Shown: positions 1 through 9,517 of the stretch, piece after piece
How the letters are laid out: each line of letters starts with the position of its first letter
Position numbering within the stretch: the stretch's first letter is position 1
Origin: an uncultured Oligoflexia bacterium
GTDB lineage: Bacteria > Bdellovibrionota > Bacteriovoracia > Bacteriovoracales > Bacteriovoracaceae
Direction: 5' to 3'
DNA: 64,000 nucleotides
NCBI GenBank assembly: GCA_937120495.1
Contig: CAKZJW010000019.1
Location: forward strand, 1 to 64,000
Translations under genes and position numbers: made by a program
The notes under the pieces: generated by a model
The model's input: only the letters and a program-made list of their open reading frames with translations
What the model was told of the DNA's origin: nothing
Database searches by the model: none

Positions 1-2766
1 GATGATGTTACCGATGATGTGAAGACCGCCCTTGATGGACTTCAAGATCTTCCCGATGATGCTGAGGATCCGATTGTAACTAAGGCTACGAATAAAACAA
101 AAGGTCTTCTAAAAGTGGCGGTTTGGGGAAGTGATGAATGGGTTCTTCGAAAAAAGGCCAAACGTTTATCAGATAAGCTTGAGATGAACTCTATGGTTTC
201 TGGAGTTTCCTTACAAGGATACCGTGAAGAGAGTATCGATATTCAAGTTAAAAAAGAAAAGTTAGAAGAGTATGACTTAAGTCTTAGCGATATTATTTTA
301 GCTATAAAAGACAGACAAACAAATATCTCCGCTGGAACAATTAAAAATAATGGCAAAGAGAAACTTGTAAGAACACTTACTGAAAATGATACTCCGGATA
401 AAGTTGGACGCATTATCATTCGCTCAAATGATGAAGGTGGAGGGATAAGTATTTCTGATGTTGCGATCGTAACAAAAAGATTGAAAGATAAAACAAGAGA
501 AGATCGTTCTGATGGTCATCTTGCAATATTTTTGGACGTTCAGGTTAAATCAAAAGCTGATGTGATTAAAAGCGCAAAGCTAATTAAAGAAACGATTAAA
601 GAGGAATCGGAAGTATTAGATTTTGAGTATAAAATACAAGATGATCTTTCCTTTTATGTTAAAAGACGTCTTGGTGTTTTGACTTCGAATGGAACGTTTG
701 GAATTCTATTTGTTACAATTTGTTTATTACTATTTATGAATTTACGGGTTTCTTTAATTACTGCTATGGGGGCACCATTTGCCTTTTTAGTTGCATTTAG
801 TCTGATGGATTCTTTCGATATTACAATTAACCTTATTTCAATGTTTGGCTTAATCATGGTTCTTGGAATGTTGGTTGATGATTCGATAATTGTTGCTGAA
901 CAATATTATCAAAACCTAGAAAAAGGGTTTGAACCAAAAGATGCAGCCAAAAGGGCAGCAAAGCAAACATTAGCTCCTGTAACCGCAACAGTTGTTACAA
1001 CGATGATTGCATTTGGATCTCTTTTTTATATGGAAGGGATTATGGGGAAATTCCTCTGGCCTGTACCAGCGGTAGTCATTATTGCACTTATTGCTAGTTG
1101 GATTGAGTGTTTTATTATTCTTCCAGGTCACTTAGCAGATTTTGCAGCAAAATCTAAAAAAGAAGATTTTGAAAAAGATCGGTGGTATAAGCCTCTTCAG
1201 AATTTGTATCAAAAATCACTTGAAGTCGCTTTGAAACATTCTAAAAAGACCGTTGCGTTTTTTAGTATTCTTTTTATTGCATCACTCGTTACAGCAAAAA
1301 ATATGAGATTTGAACTTTTTCCATCTGATGATGTGACAAAAGTTAGTGTAAATATTAAAGGTGATGTCGGAACACCTTTTGAAGTTGTAAGAGAAGAACT
1401 TATTAAACTTGAAAAGGTTGTTGCAAAAATTATTAAAACAGAAGAACTAATTGGAGTTCAAACTACGACTGGACATCAATCATTTAAAGGTGGTCGTTCT
1501 AAAACAGGACCTCAGTATGGATCTATCGCTATAGAACTTACAATGAGTGATCAAAGAGATAGAAAAACGAAAGATATAGTTAAAGCTCTTGGTGCAGGAG
1601 TTAAAGAAAATATTTCTTCTTCTTTTCAATTTTCAGTTGATGCTAGAAAAAATGGTCCACCACAAGGAAAGCCTATTAGTGTTGAGCTATTCGGTGATGA
1701 CTTAAATGAGTTATTTACAGTTTCGAAAGAAGTACAAAAACATATTGTTAATATGGATGAAGTTTTGTCAGCAGAATTAGATTATGAAGTTGGTAAAAAG
1801 CAAATTATAGTTGATGTAAATGAGAAAGAGGCTAGAAGACTTGGAGTTACAAATAAACAAGTTGCAATTGAACTTAGAAGAGCGTTTGAAGGAGAGGTGG
1901 CAACTTCTGTTAAAAAGGGTGATGAAGACATTGATCTTTTAGTTAGACTTGATGAAGAATCAAGATCGACAGAGAAAACTCTAGAAAGTTTGAAAATTAA
2001 AAATTCTCAAGGCAGACGAGTACGCCTTACGGATATTGCGACACTAAAAGAGGTTGAGGGTGCTTATTTAATAAGAAGATTTAATCGTAAAAGAGCAATG
2101 GAAATTTCAGGTGAAGTTGATTTGAAAAAATCGACATCAATTGCAACAAATATAAAGTTGAAAGTATATCTTGATGAAAAATTAAAAAAATACCCAGATA
2201 TAACATATGCTCTAACGGGAGAAAATAAAGACACAGAATCATCGTTAAAAAGTTTTCAAAAAGCATTAATTGCTTCGATGTTTATTATCTTTATTCTATT
2301 AGTTGTTCAATTCTCATCAATGGTTCAACCTTTTATCATCATGACAGCAATACCTTTTGGATTTATTGGTGTTGTAATTGCATTTGTTATTCTCGGCTTA
2401 CCAATAGGCTTTATGGCATTAATGGGAATGCTAGGCTTAGTTGGTGTCGTAATTAATGATTCGATTGTATTAGTAACTTTTATAAATAGAAGTCTTCAAG
2501 AAAATGATCACTCCGTTGATTCGCTTGTTAAAGCAACTGTAACTCGCTTTAGACCAGTCGTTCTTACAACTGTAACTACTGTTGCTGGGTTGTTACCGGT
2601 CGCTCATTCGACAGGTGGAGATCCATTTTTAAAACCAATGGCCACAAGTTTTGCTTACGGGCTTTTATTTTCTTCAGCTATTACGCTGATTTTTGTACCA
2701 GCTTGTTATAAAATTTATGTTGATATCGTTGATTGGAGAGCTAGTAAGAAGCAGAAATTGGAATAA
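1..2766 (+). CDS. RND-family efflux transporter inner-membrane permease (5' truncated by window)
   Basis: This is a proton-driven RND pump subunit of the AcrB/MexB-like type, acting in the inner membrane with a periplasmic adaptor and an outer-membrane channel to export compounds. The reading frame is open from base 1, so the N-terminal ~100 residues lie outside the window and the GTG at 19 is not a real start. Visible are periplasmic porter segments, a cluster of membrane helices starting near visible residue 220 with the proton-relay motif GMLVDDSIIVAE, a second porter half, and a second helix cluster ending with GVVINDSIVLVTFINR. About 920 residues are seen of a usual ~1030. The 3' end overlaps the convergent zinc-ribbon gene by 26 nt. 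The substrate cannot be told from sequence. Confidence 0.93.
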   Translation, partial: DDVTDDVKTALDGLQDLPDDAEDPIVTKATNKTKGLLKVAVWGSDEWVLRKKAKRLSDKLEMNSMVSGVSLQGYREESIDIQVKKEKLEEYDLSLSDIILAIKDRQTNISAGTIKNNGKEKLVRTLTENDTPDKVGRIIIRSNDEGGGISISDVAIVTKRLKDKTREDRSDGHLAIFLDVQVKSKADVIKSAKLIKETIKEESEVLDFEYKIQDDLSFYVKRRLGVLTSNGTFGILFVTICLLLFMNLRVSLITAMGAPFAFLVAFSLMDSFDITINLISMFGLIMVLGMLVDDSIIVAEQYYQNLEKGFEPKDAAKRAAKQTLAPVTATVVTTMIAFGSLFYMEGIMGKFLWPVPAVVIIALIASWIECFIILPGHLADFAAKSKKEDFEKDRWYKPLQNLYQKSLEVALKHSKKTVAFFSILFIASLVTAKNMRFELFPSDDVTKVSVNIKGDVGTPFEVVREELIKLEKVVAKIIKTEELIGVQTTTGHQSFKGGRSKTGPQYGSIAIELTMSDQRDRKTKDIVKALGAGVKENISSSFQFSVDARKNGPPQGKPISVELFGDDLNELFTVSKEVQKHIVNMDEVLSAELDYEVGKKQIIVDVNEKEARRLGVTNKQVAIELRRAFEGEVATSVKKGDEDIDLLVRLDEESRSTEKTLESLKIKNSQGRRVRLTDIATLKEVEGAYLIRRFNRKRAMEISGEVDLKKSTSIATNIKLKVYLDEKLKKYPDITYALTGENKDTESSLKSFQKALIASMFIIFILLVVQFSSMVQPFIIMTAIPFGFIGVVIAFVILGLPIGFMALMGMLGLVGVVINDSIVLVTFINRSLQENDHSVDSLVKATVTRFRPVVLTTVTTVAGLLPVAHSTGGDPFLKPMATSFAYGLLFSSAITLIFVPACYKIYVDIVDWRASKKQKLE

Positions 2767-3460
2767 AAATACGAGAACAACTTTTGCAGGTCTGAAGAGC
2801 AAGTTGATCTTCTATTTTACTAACTTCAACTTTACTCAATGTAAAACGACAATACTCACAAGCGTCAGACTTTATACGGGTAAAGCTTGATCCTTTAAGC
2901 TTTTGATTTAGAATCAACTCTAATTTTGATTTGAAATTATTTGGTAGTTCTTCTTTAAGTAAATTGATTCTATTTTGAGTCTTCAAAATTTCAGATTTTT
3001 GCATCGAAGTAATCTCTGATACTTCTTTTGTTATTTCATCCAATGTTTCTTGAGATCCTTTTAGAAATTCTTCGCAGTCGCTAATGTTTTGATCTAGAGA
3101 TTCAATAACTTCTAACTTATTAAGACCTTCTTCTTCAAATTCTGAGAGCTTCGATGAATTTTCTTCAATTTGTTTCTCCATTGAGGAAAGAGCTTGTGCT
3201 GCAATAATTGAATTTAGATTAGCCTGATCTGAATCGATTTTTAAACTTAATGAAGCAATTTCATTTTCAATAAGATGAAGTGATTTATTTGTTTGAGAAA
3301 GAGATTCTTTATATTCGAGAAGCTCATTGGACTTTTGTTCCCTTGAATTTTGAATAAACAAAAGCCTTTTGTTTTCCTTTTCACAGATGAGCTCTAATTC
3401 AGTGATTTTCGATGCTAAACTGTTGATTTCTTTCAATATTTTAAAGCTTTCTCTGCTCAA
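2741..3460 (-). CDS. coiled-coil protein with C-terminal C4 zinc ribbon
   Basis: A 239-residue protein that is almost entirely predicted coiled coil (heptad-rich Glu/Lys/Leu/Ser, residues ~1-185). It ends in a four-cysteine zinc ribbon (CEYC ... CKSC, last ~45 residues). This is the architecture of the bacterial C4-type zinc-ribbon family (Pfam zf-RING_7), whose members are thought to bind nucleic acid but lack a firm function. It is divergent from aroB with only 45 bp between starts, so the promoters must be compact or overlapping. It converges with and overlaps the RND gene by 26 nt. The family call rests on architecture. Confidence 0.75.
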   Translation of the reverse strand: MSRESFKILKEINSLASKITELELICEKENKRLLFIQNSREQKSNELLEYKESLSQTNKSLHLIENEIASLSLKIDSDQANLNSIIAAQALSSMEKQIEENSSKLSEFEEEGLNKLEVIESLDQNISDCEEFLKGSQETLDEITKEVSEITSMQKSEILKTQNRINLLKEELPNNFKSKLELILNQKLKGSSFTRIKSDACEYCRFTLSKVEVSKIEDQLALQTCKSCSRIFIPISASY

Positions 3461-3505
3461 TTTATGCCTTTTCTATTTAGTTATTAATGAGGTATTAATT
3501 GTTTT

Positions 3506-4459
3506 ATGCAAGTTTCAAAATTAAGTCAATTAAAGAGCATTTTAAATAATTATGAATTTTTCATTATAGATGAAAAGGTGTCGACTCTTTATAAAGAATT
3601 TCTTGGTCCACTAGATCAATCGAAATGTTATTTTGTATCTGCACCGGAGCAAAGTAAAAACATGCATGAATTTGAAAAAATTTGTATTTTTTTTCTTAAT
3701 CAAAAAATAAGACGAACAGATTCTCTTTGTATCATTGGTGGTGGTGCGACAAGTGATTTAGGTGGATTTGTTGCAAGCTCACTACTTCGCGGCATTAACT
3801 GGTCTGTTATACCAACGACACTTCTTAGTATGATTGATGCCTCGATTGGTGGAAAAGTTGGTATAAATACTACACAGGGGAAAAACCTAATTGGATCTTT
3901 TCATTTACCTCAAAAAAATTACTTCATTCCAGAATTTTTAAATACATTAGAGCCTGATGAGTACACCTCTGGTCTTGGAGAATTAATTAAATATAAATTT
4001 ATTGATAAGAATATTGATATTTCAAAACCAATAGGCGAAGTTATTGTCGATTGCGCAACATTTAAGCAAGAAATAGTTCATACTGACCTAAAAGAAAAGG
4101 GGATTCGTGAAATTTTAAATTTTGGGCATACATTTGGTCATGGTATTGAAAAACTAACAACACTATCTCATGGAATGTCTGTGCTTTATGGGATTGAATT
4201 AAATTTATTTCTATTTTCGCCTTCTCTTTTAAAAGAATTTTATAGGGTGCTAGGACATTTTGAAATAAATCTCGAAAATATTAAACTCGATATAAATAAA
4301 TTTTTAGATGTAGTAGAACACGATAAAAAAAATACGGCGAAAGAAATAGGATTTATAATCCTTGATAATAATAAAGCCTATGCAACAAAGAAGTTGAGTA
4401 GAGATGAATTAAAAACACTACTGGAATCAAATGCAACAAGTACAAATACCAACTTCTAA
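3506..4459 (+). CDS. aroB: 3-dehydroquinate synthase
   Basis: Converts DAHP to 3-dehydroquinate, step two of the shikimate pathway, in the cytoplasm using NAD and a divalent metal. The NAD-binding signature GGGATSDLGGFVAS is followed by the family block IPTTLLSMIDASIGGKVGIN, by GLGELIKYK (metal-binding Glu and catalytic Lys) and by the His motifs FGHTFGHGIE and SHGMS. At 317 residues it is shorter than the usual ~350-370; the loss is in the N-terminal part and the C-terminal tail, and the catalytic motifs are present. Its last 29 nt overlap the start of aroA, so the two are an operon and probably translationally coupled. Confidence 0.95.
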   Translation: MQVSKLSQLKSILNNYEFFIIDEKVSTLYKEFLGPLDQSKCYFVSAPEQSKNMHEFEKICIFFLNQKIRRTDSLCIIGGGATSDLGGFVASSLLRGINWSVIPTTLLSMIDASIGGKVGINTTQGKNLIGSFHLPQKNYFIPEFLNTLEPDEYTSGLGELIKYKFIDKNIDISKPIGEVIVDCATFKQEIVHTDLKEKGIREILNFGHTFGHGIEKLTTLSHGMSVLYGIELNLFLFSPSLLKEFYRVLGHFEINLENIKLDINKFLDVVEHDKKNTAKEIGFIILDNNKAYATKKLSRDELKTLLESNATSTNTNF

Positions 4460-5606
4460 ATCTTATGCTGCAAGGGCCTTAATCTTAGGATGTTTAAAAT
4501 CTGAGAACGTTATTCTTACGGATATTCCAAGCTCTTCTGATACTCAAGAACTAATCAAAATTTTAGAAAGCCTTTCTCTACTCCAAAGAGATGGAAATAA
4601 GCTAGTTTTAGATAAATCGTTTCCTGAGGATGAAATACACTCTAATAATACTGTGACTCTAAATCTTGGAGAAGGTGGAACAACGATCAGGTTTTTACTT
4701 ACTCTTTTATGTTTAGGTAAAAACAAATATAAACTTAATGTTCACCCACGCTTTAAAGAACGTCCATTTATGGATCAACTAAATCTTTTAGATAGCCTTG
4801 GAGCCAAGATAATATCATCTGATAATCCTGAAGTACTTTGTACTATCCAAGGTCCAATAACTCTTCCAAAAATACTTAATATTGATTGTTCAAAAACGAC
4901 TCAAGTAGCATCATCATTTTGGATGCTAAAAGAAAAATACGAGCTTGAAGTTAATTGTGAAAATTTAAACTCATCTAACGCCTATATTGATCTAACTGAA
5001 AGCCTTGTCGGTTCTATGGAATCAAAATATTCAATTCCTGCAGACATGAGTAGCGCTTCCTATTTGATTGCTATTGCAGTTTTAAAGAAGAGTTTAAAGT
5101 TCTCAAACATTAAAAATAAAGATCCACTTCAAGCAGACTCGGCTCTTATAGAGATTCTCAAAAAATCAGGTGCAGTAATTAGAGCAGAAGATTGTTTAGT
5201 CATCGAAAAAACAAATAATTTAAAACCTTTTGAGGTTGATGGATCTAAAAGTATTGATCTTGTTCCTACACTTTGCTTTCTAGCCAGCTTTATTAAAGGT
5301 GAAAGTCGAATTTTTAATATAGAAAATTTAATCTACAAAGAGACAAATAGACTCAAAGCGATTAAAGATGTGTTGGATCAATTTGATATTAAATATAGAG
5401 GCACAAAAAATGAAATTATCATCAGTGGAGGGAGTAAATTAAAGAAGGTTTCTAATCTTCTCGTTAGTCCTGATCATAGAATTGTAATGATGGGGTGGCT
5501 ATTTCTAACTATGCAAGGCTCTGGAAGTATCGAACATAGAGAAGTTGTTTCTAAGTCTTTTCCAGATTTTTTTGAAATAATTAAGTCGCTAGATTTAGAT
5601 ATCTAA
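4431..5606 (+). CDS. aroA: 3-phosphoshikimate 1-carboxyvinyltransferase (EPSP synthase)
   Basis: Transfers the enolpyruvyl group of PEP to shikimate-3-phosphate, the sixth step of the shikimate pathway. Visible are the N-terminal substrate motif SKSYAARALILG, the block LGEGGTTIRFLLTL (family LGNAGTxxR, here with Glu-Gly in place of Asn-Ala), HPRFKERPFMDQL, and the C-terminal KETNRLKAI and PDHRIVMM motifs. At 391 residues it is shorter than the typical ~430. It starts inside aroB (29-nt overlap) in another frame, which supports coupling. Its 3' end overlaps a convergent gene by 12 nt. Confidence 0.94.
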   Translation: MQQVQIPTSKSYAARALILGCLKSENVILTDIPSSSDTQELIKILESLSLLQRDGNKLVLDKSFPEDEIHSNNTVTLNLGEGGTTIRFLLTLLCLGKNKYKLNVHPRFKERPFMDQLNLLDSLGAKIISSDNPEVLCTIQGPITLPKILNIDCSKTTQVASSFWMLKEKYELEVNCENLNSSNAYIDLTESLVGSMESKYSIPADMSSASYLIAIAVLKKSLKFSNIKNKDPLQADSALIEILKKSGAVIRAEDCLVIEKTNNLKPFEVDGSKSIDLVPTLCFLASFIKGESRIFNIENLIYKETNRLKAIKDVLDQFDIKYRGTKNEIIISGGSKLKKVSNLLVSPDHRIVMMGWLFLTMQGSGSIEHREVVSKSFPDFFEIIKSLDLDI

Positions 5607-6074
5607 ACAACCTTGTTTTACAATTCTTGTCTTCTTAAAGATAAAACCTGTTTTAAGTTCAACAGTGTCTTCTGTTAATTGTCTATCTTCATAAACTTTA
5701 CTTACTTTGTAAGATTTCTTATCGCCTTCAATTCTGCACTCTGGTTTAAGTCTTACTTTTTGTGAGTGACGAACTTCAGTATCTTTCCAAAGTTTATTTC
5801 CCATTATTTCATCAACGTGAATTTTTTTGTTTTTAATCCCACTTCCAGAAATAAAAGCAACAGGCTCGTGAACATGAAGTTTTTTTACAATTACAGGTTT
5901 ATAAACAGTTCTTAGATTTTTTCTATTTTCTTCAGTCTCTTCCTTGTCTGGAATTACATAAAGAGCCTTTTGACCCATACAAACATTATGCCCGTACTGA
6001 TTTAACTTACAGAATGCAAAACTAGAAATAGAGTAGAGGCCTGTTAAAATTAGAAAAGTAACTTTTAAGTTCAT
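5595..6074 (-). CDS. exported protein of unknown function
   Basis: 159 residues with a clear signal peptide (MNLKVTFLILTGLYSISSFAF, cleavage near residue 20). The mature part is Lys/Glu/Val-rich, has few cysteines and no recognised domain. It is probably periplasmic or surface. It converges on aroA with a 12-nt overlap. It is one of many short exported proteins in this genome that I cannot assign. Confidence 0.7.
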   Translation of the reverse strand: MNLKVTFLILTGLYSISSFAFCKLNQYGHNVCMGQKALYVIPDKEETEENRKNLRTVYKPVIVKKLHVHEPVAFISGSGIKNKKIHVDEIMGNKLWKDTEVRHSQKVRLKPECRIEGDKKSYKVSKVYEDRQLTEDTVELKTGFIFKKTRIVKQGCLDI

Positions 6075-6227
6075 AGTGTTTTTCGGGGGTTAGGGGTTAT
6101 TGTTCTTAAAATCATTCTATATTACTCAGGATTATTTACAAGCCAAAGTGTAGATATTACACAGCCTTTGACTTTTATACTCAAGTATAGAGCCCCTTTA
6201 GCCGATAAATAGCTTCGGAGGTATTTT

Positions 6228-6449
6228 ATGGGACTTAAAGTCAGAGATATGGCACTGCTTAGTAGCAAGTTGAAAGTATGTGATAAAAGAGAAACAAGTA
6301 GATCCACGACTAAATTTGCAAAAAATAACCCCGATTGGGCCAAAGTGCCTATTCTTTCTGAGGAAGATCGTTACCCCTTAGTTAAAAATAGTGATTCATC
6401 AGTTGAGCTCGAAGCTCAAGTACTATTAAAAAAGTTAGATATTATCTGA
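6228..6449 (+). CDS. small cytoplasmic protein of unknown function
   Basis: A 73-residue hydrophilic protein without signal peptide or membrane segment. The start is supported by a near-perfect Shine-Dalgarno sequence GGAGGT ending 5 nt before the ATG. The opposite-strand open frame here (6122-6343) has no such signal and is taken as a shadow. No family recognised. It stands alone between a minus-strand exported protein and the symporter. Confidence 0.65.
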   Translation: MGLKVRDMALLSSKLKVCDKRETSRSTTKFAKNNPDWAKVPILSEEDRYPLVKNSDSSVELEAQVLLKKLDII

Positions 6450-6517
6450 AGTCATTTTACATAAGTTCTTAAATTCATTAACCTACTTAATACAAATTTA
6501 ATTATATTGAGGGGTTT

Positions 6518-7948
6518 ATGAAATCAATGCCATTACATGTAAAAATCATTATAGGCCTAGTATTAGGTGTTATTTATTCTTTTATTTCAAGTTCATTAGG
6601 TTGGAATGAATTTACTGTGAATTGGATCGATCCATTTGGAAAAATCTTTATTCGTATTCTAAAATTCATTGCTGTTCCATTAGTTTTATTTTCAATTATC
6701 AGTGGTGTTGCAAGTCTTAAAGACGTATCGACTCTAGGGAGAATGGGAGCTAAGACTTTAGGTTTCTATTTAGCAACAACGGTATTTGCTATTGGTGTTG
6801 GTTTATTTTTAGTAAACGTTATTAAGCCAGGTAACTTTATTGAAGAAGAACAGAGAATAAAAAATAGAGTTAAGTATGAACTTTGGGTTGAGAGCGCAAC
6901 GGGTGGAATACCAAAAGATGGAAGAAGTTTTTTAACAGATCCAAAATACAGAGCACAACTTGAATCAGCTTTAACTGTTGAAGAGATTGAAGAATATAAA
7001 AAACAAGTTTCTAAAAAGCCAAAAAGTATCGAAGCTAAATTAAATTCAGCTAATAAAACTAAAAACGAAGGGCCTCTGAAATTTATCGTAGATATGGTTC
7101 CTCAAAACGTTATTCTCTCAGTTTCAAACAATAAGCTCATGTTACAAGTTATTTTCTTTGCAATTTTCTTTGGACTAACGATTGCAATCTGTCCTAAAGA
7201 AAGAGTTGCTCCTCTTGTAGCAATTATAGATGCAACGAACGATGTCTTTTTAAAAATGGTAGATCTTGTAATGAAAGCCGCTCCATTTTTTGTTTTCTGT
7301 TTACTTGCAGGTGTTATTGCAAGAATGGCAGATACACCGGCAGAGGTTTTAGAGATATTTAAAAGCTTAAGTTCTTATTCAATTACAGTTGTAATTGGTT
7401 TAGGAGTTATGATTTTTGGAATCTATCCACTAATTGTAAAACTCTTTGTAAAAGGAGTTGGGTATTCTAAATTCTTTAAAAATATTGCTCCGGCACAATT
7501 TTTAGCTTTCTCAACAAGTTCTTCAGCAGCAACACTTCCAGTAACAATTGAGTGTCTTGAAGACAATATGGGTGTTTCTAAAAAGGTAGCAAGTTTTGTT
7601 TTACCGATTGGAGCAACTGTTAATATGGATGGAACAAGTCTTTATCAAGCAGTGGCCGTTGTATTTTTAGCTCAACTTCACATGGTTGATCTAACGATGG
7701 CGCAGCAGATGATTATTGTAATGACGGCAACTTTATCTTCAATTGGTGCAGCAGCTGTTCCAAGTGCTGGACTGGTTATGATGATTATCGTTCTTCAGTC
7801 TGTTGGTTTAAACCCAGCTTGGATTGCGATTGTATTCCCAGTAGATAGAATTCTAGATATGTGTAGAACAGTTGTTAACGTAACAGGGGATGCAACTGTA
7901 TCAACAGTAATTGCTCAATCTGAAGGTGAATTAGATCTTAAAAACTAA
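6518..7948 (+). CDS. dicarboxylate/amino acid:cation symporter (DAACS family)
   Basis: A 476-residue inner-membrane transporter that takes up dicarboxylates or acidic amino acids with H+ or Na+. Family hallmarks are the serine-rich re-entrant loop STSSSAATLPVT and the NMDGTSLYQA motif in helix 7, followed by FPVDRILDMCRTVVNVTGD, which contains the substrate-binding Asp/Arg/Asn residues. An insert of roughly 60 residues rich in Lys/Glu (residues ~108-190) sits in the early loop, longer than in E. coli GltP. SD GAGGGG precedes the ATG. A strong terminator follows at 7975-8007, so it is probably monocistronic. Specificity (glutamate, aspartate or C4 acids) cannot be decided. Confidence 0.93.
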   Translation: MKSMPLHVKIIIGLVLGVIYSFISSSLGWNEFTVNWIDPFGKIFIRILKFIAVPLVLFSIISGVASLKDVSTLGRMGAKTLGFYLATTVFAIGVGLFLVNVIKPGNFIEEEQRIKNRVKYELWVESATGGIPKDGRSFLTDPKYRAQLESALTVEEIEEYKKQVSKKPKSIEAKLNSANKTKNEGPLKFIVDMVPQNVILSVSNNKLMLQVIFFAIFFGLTIAICPKERVAPLVAIIDATNDVFLKMVDLVMKAAPFFVFCLLAGVIARMADTPAEVLEIFKSLSSYSITVVIGLGVMIFGIYPLIVKLFVKGVGYSKFFKNIAPAQFLAFSTSSSAATLPVTIECLEDNMGVSKKVASFVLPIGATVNMDGTSLYQAVAVVFLAQLHMVDLTMAQQMIIVMTATLSSIGAAAVPSAGLVMMIIVLQSVGLNPAWIAIVFPVDRILDMCRTVVNVTGDATVSTVIAQSEGELDLKN

Positions 7949-7974
7949 CATCTGATATAAAATCAATAGTTTGA

Positions 7975-8007
7975 GCCTCCTAAGTCAATCGATTTAGGAG
8001 GCTTTTC
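7975..8007 (+). terminator. rho-independent terminator after symporter
   Basis: Perfect 9-bp stem (GCCTCCTAA / TTAGGAGGC) with a 10-nt loop followed by TTTTCTT. It lies 27 nt after the symporter stop codon. Confidence 0.9.
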
Positions 8008-8059
8008 TTGTCTTATACCCCAAAAATCTGATACAAAAATGTCTTACACGGAGAAGACT

Positions 8060-8800
8060 ATGAAACAGATTGGAACTTTAATTCTAACTTATTTAATATC
8101 GACGACACTTGTTCTAGCTCAGCATACAAACGCTAGCGTTCAAAGTGATATCAACCAGGTTTTAAACCAAATCAATAATGTTACAGAATACCAGTCTATT
8201 CAAAAGTCTCAAAATACTTGTGAGTCTTCAGATGTTAAGCGCTTAGTTAAAAAGATTGATAAAAGAATCGCTAAAGCAAGAAAGTCTAACGAAACTTTAG
8301 AAAGTTCAATTGCAATAGAAGTTAAAAAATTTAAAAAACTAAAGTACAGACAAAATAAGATGAGTAAAAGAATCTTAAAGCGTAAAAGAAGAATTAAAAG
8401 AGCTCACAGAAAAATGAAAAAAAGTTTTCCAAAGTTAACTAGAAGTGAGTATGTAAAAAAACTAAAAGCATCAATGAGTCGTTCTCATATCGAAAGTGGT
8501 GTTGCAGATATTACAAATCTATTAACGGTTGCTGGTTCAATGGAAAATTATCTTTTAGATATGAAACATAAAATTGAAACGTGTGAAGAAGTTTTAGATG
8601 GTGGGAACTCAGGTTTGATTTACCTAATCATTTTTATTGGAGTTCCTGTTCTTGCAATACTAGCGTCTTTAATAACTTTAATCTTTGGAGCGACAACTTG
8701 GGCCCTTTGGTTATTTATTGGAGCGATCTCTTTATTGCTTGTTTTCTTTGTACTAGGAAACCTTGGGAAATCACTGATACTTAATGACGAAGAGGTTTAA
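8060..8800 (+). CDS. exported coiled-coil protein with two C-terminal membrane segments
   Basis: The start is placed at ATG 8060, because GGAGAAG lies just upstream and it begins a good signal peptide (MKQIGTLILTYLISTTLVLA); an earlier in-frame ATG at 8039 is unsupported. The mature protein has a very basic helical region (about residues 70-145, many Lys/Arg in heptads) and then two closely spaced hydrophobic helices (about residues 192-240). It is probably an inner-membrane protein with a periplasmic coiled coil. No family recognised. Its end overlaps truA by 30 nt, convergent. Confidence 0.7.
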   Translation: MKQIGTLILTYLISTTLVLAQHTNASVQSDINQVLNQINNVTEYQSIQKSQNTCESSDVKRLVKKIDKRIAKARKSNETLESSIAIEVKKFKKLKYRQNKMSKRILKRKRRIKRAHRKMKKSFPKLTRSEYVKKLKASMSRSHIESGVADITNLLTVAGSMENYLLDMKHKIETCEEVLDGGNSGLIYLIIFIGVPVLAILASLITLIFGATTWALWLFIGAISLLLVFFVLGNLGKSLILNDEEV

Positions 8801-9517
8801 TCCGTAAGGACTAGCTTTTTTAGCCGTAAAGGTCTCTTTGCCACAAAGTTGTGATTCTAAATCTGAAAGAGATATTTCTCCTCGACCTAGTTTTATAAGT
8901 GCACCCATTATCATTCTAACCATATACTTTAAAAAACCGGTAGAGCTGATTTTTAAATAATAGAGATCAGAACATAGAGGACTATTTTCAATCTCTAAAA
9001 TTTCACAATTTAAGACTTCTCTATTTGTTTCTCGGCCACCCGAAACACAGAAGAATTTAAAATCATGACTCCCTTTAATTAGCTCACAAGCTTTTTGCAT
9101 TTCAGATATATCAAGATTTTCAAGTTCAACTATAGTACTTGAAAGAGATGGTGGAACATGGCCCATGGAAAAATAATAATGATACTCTTTGTAATCAATA
9201 TTATATAAAGGGTTAAAGCTTGAATCGACAGCTTCTATAGACTTTATCTTCATGTATTGACCGAACTCCTCATTAAATCCTCGTGCGAACTTCTCGGTTG
9301 AAACTTCTTTGTCGATCTCAAGTCGAACAACTTGATGAGAGGCTGAAACTCCACGATCAGTTCTACTTGCAGCATATAAACTCAAGTTCTTGGTTCTTGT
9401 TTTAAGTACTAGCTTCTCTTGTAGAAACTGCTGAGCCGTATTTGGATTAACTTGTTGAAATTGCCAACCACAGAAGTGAGAACCAGAATATGAGATGATA
9501 AGTTTGTAATAATTCAT
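8771..9517 (-). CDS. truA: tRNA pseudouridine(38-40) synthase
   Basis: Isomerises uridines 38-40 in the anticodon arm of several tRNAs. The 248-residue length is typical. The catalytic Asp54 lies in the family motif SRTDRGVSA, and the N-terminal YSGSHFCGWQFQ and C-terminal FLKYMVRMIMGAL motifs are also diagnostic. The ATG follows directly on the stop codon of the upstream di-haem protein gene (no gap), so these genes are co-transcribed. Confidence 0.94.
   Translation of the reverse strand: MNYYKLIISYSGSHFCGWQFQQVNPNTAQQFLQEKLVLKTRTKNLSLYAASRTDRGVSASHQVVRLEIDKEVSTEKFARGFNEEFGQYMKIKSIEAVDSSFNPLYNIDYKEYHYYFSMGHVPPSLSSTIVELENLDISEMQKACELIKGSHDFKFFCVSGGRETNREVLNCEILEIENSPLCSDLYYLKISSTGFLKYMVRMIMGALIKLGRGEISLSDLESQLCGKETFTAKKASPYGLNLFVIKYQ

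Noticed and set aside
6122..6343. 73-codon minus-strand frame overlapping a plus-strand frame
   Set aside because: No SD, unlike the plus-strand gene with GGAGGT, and its residues look like a shadow (Leu/Ser-rich).
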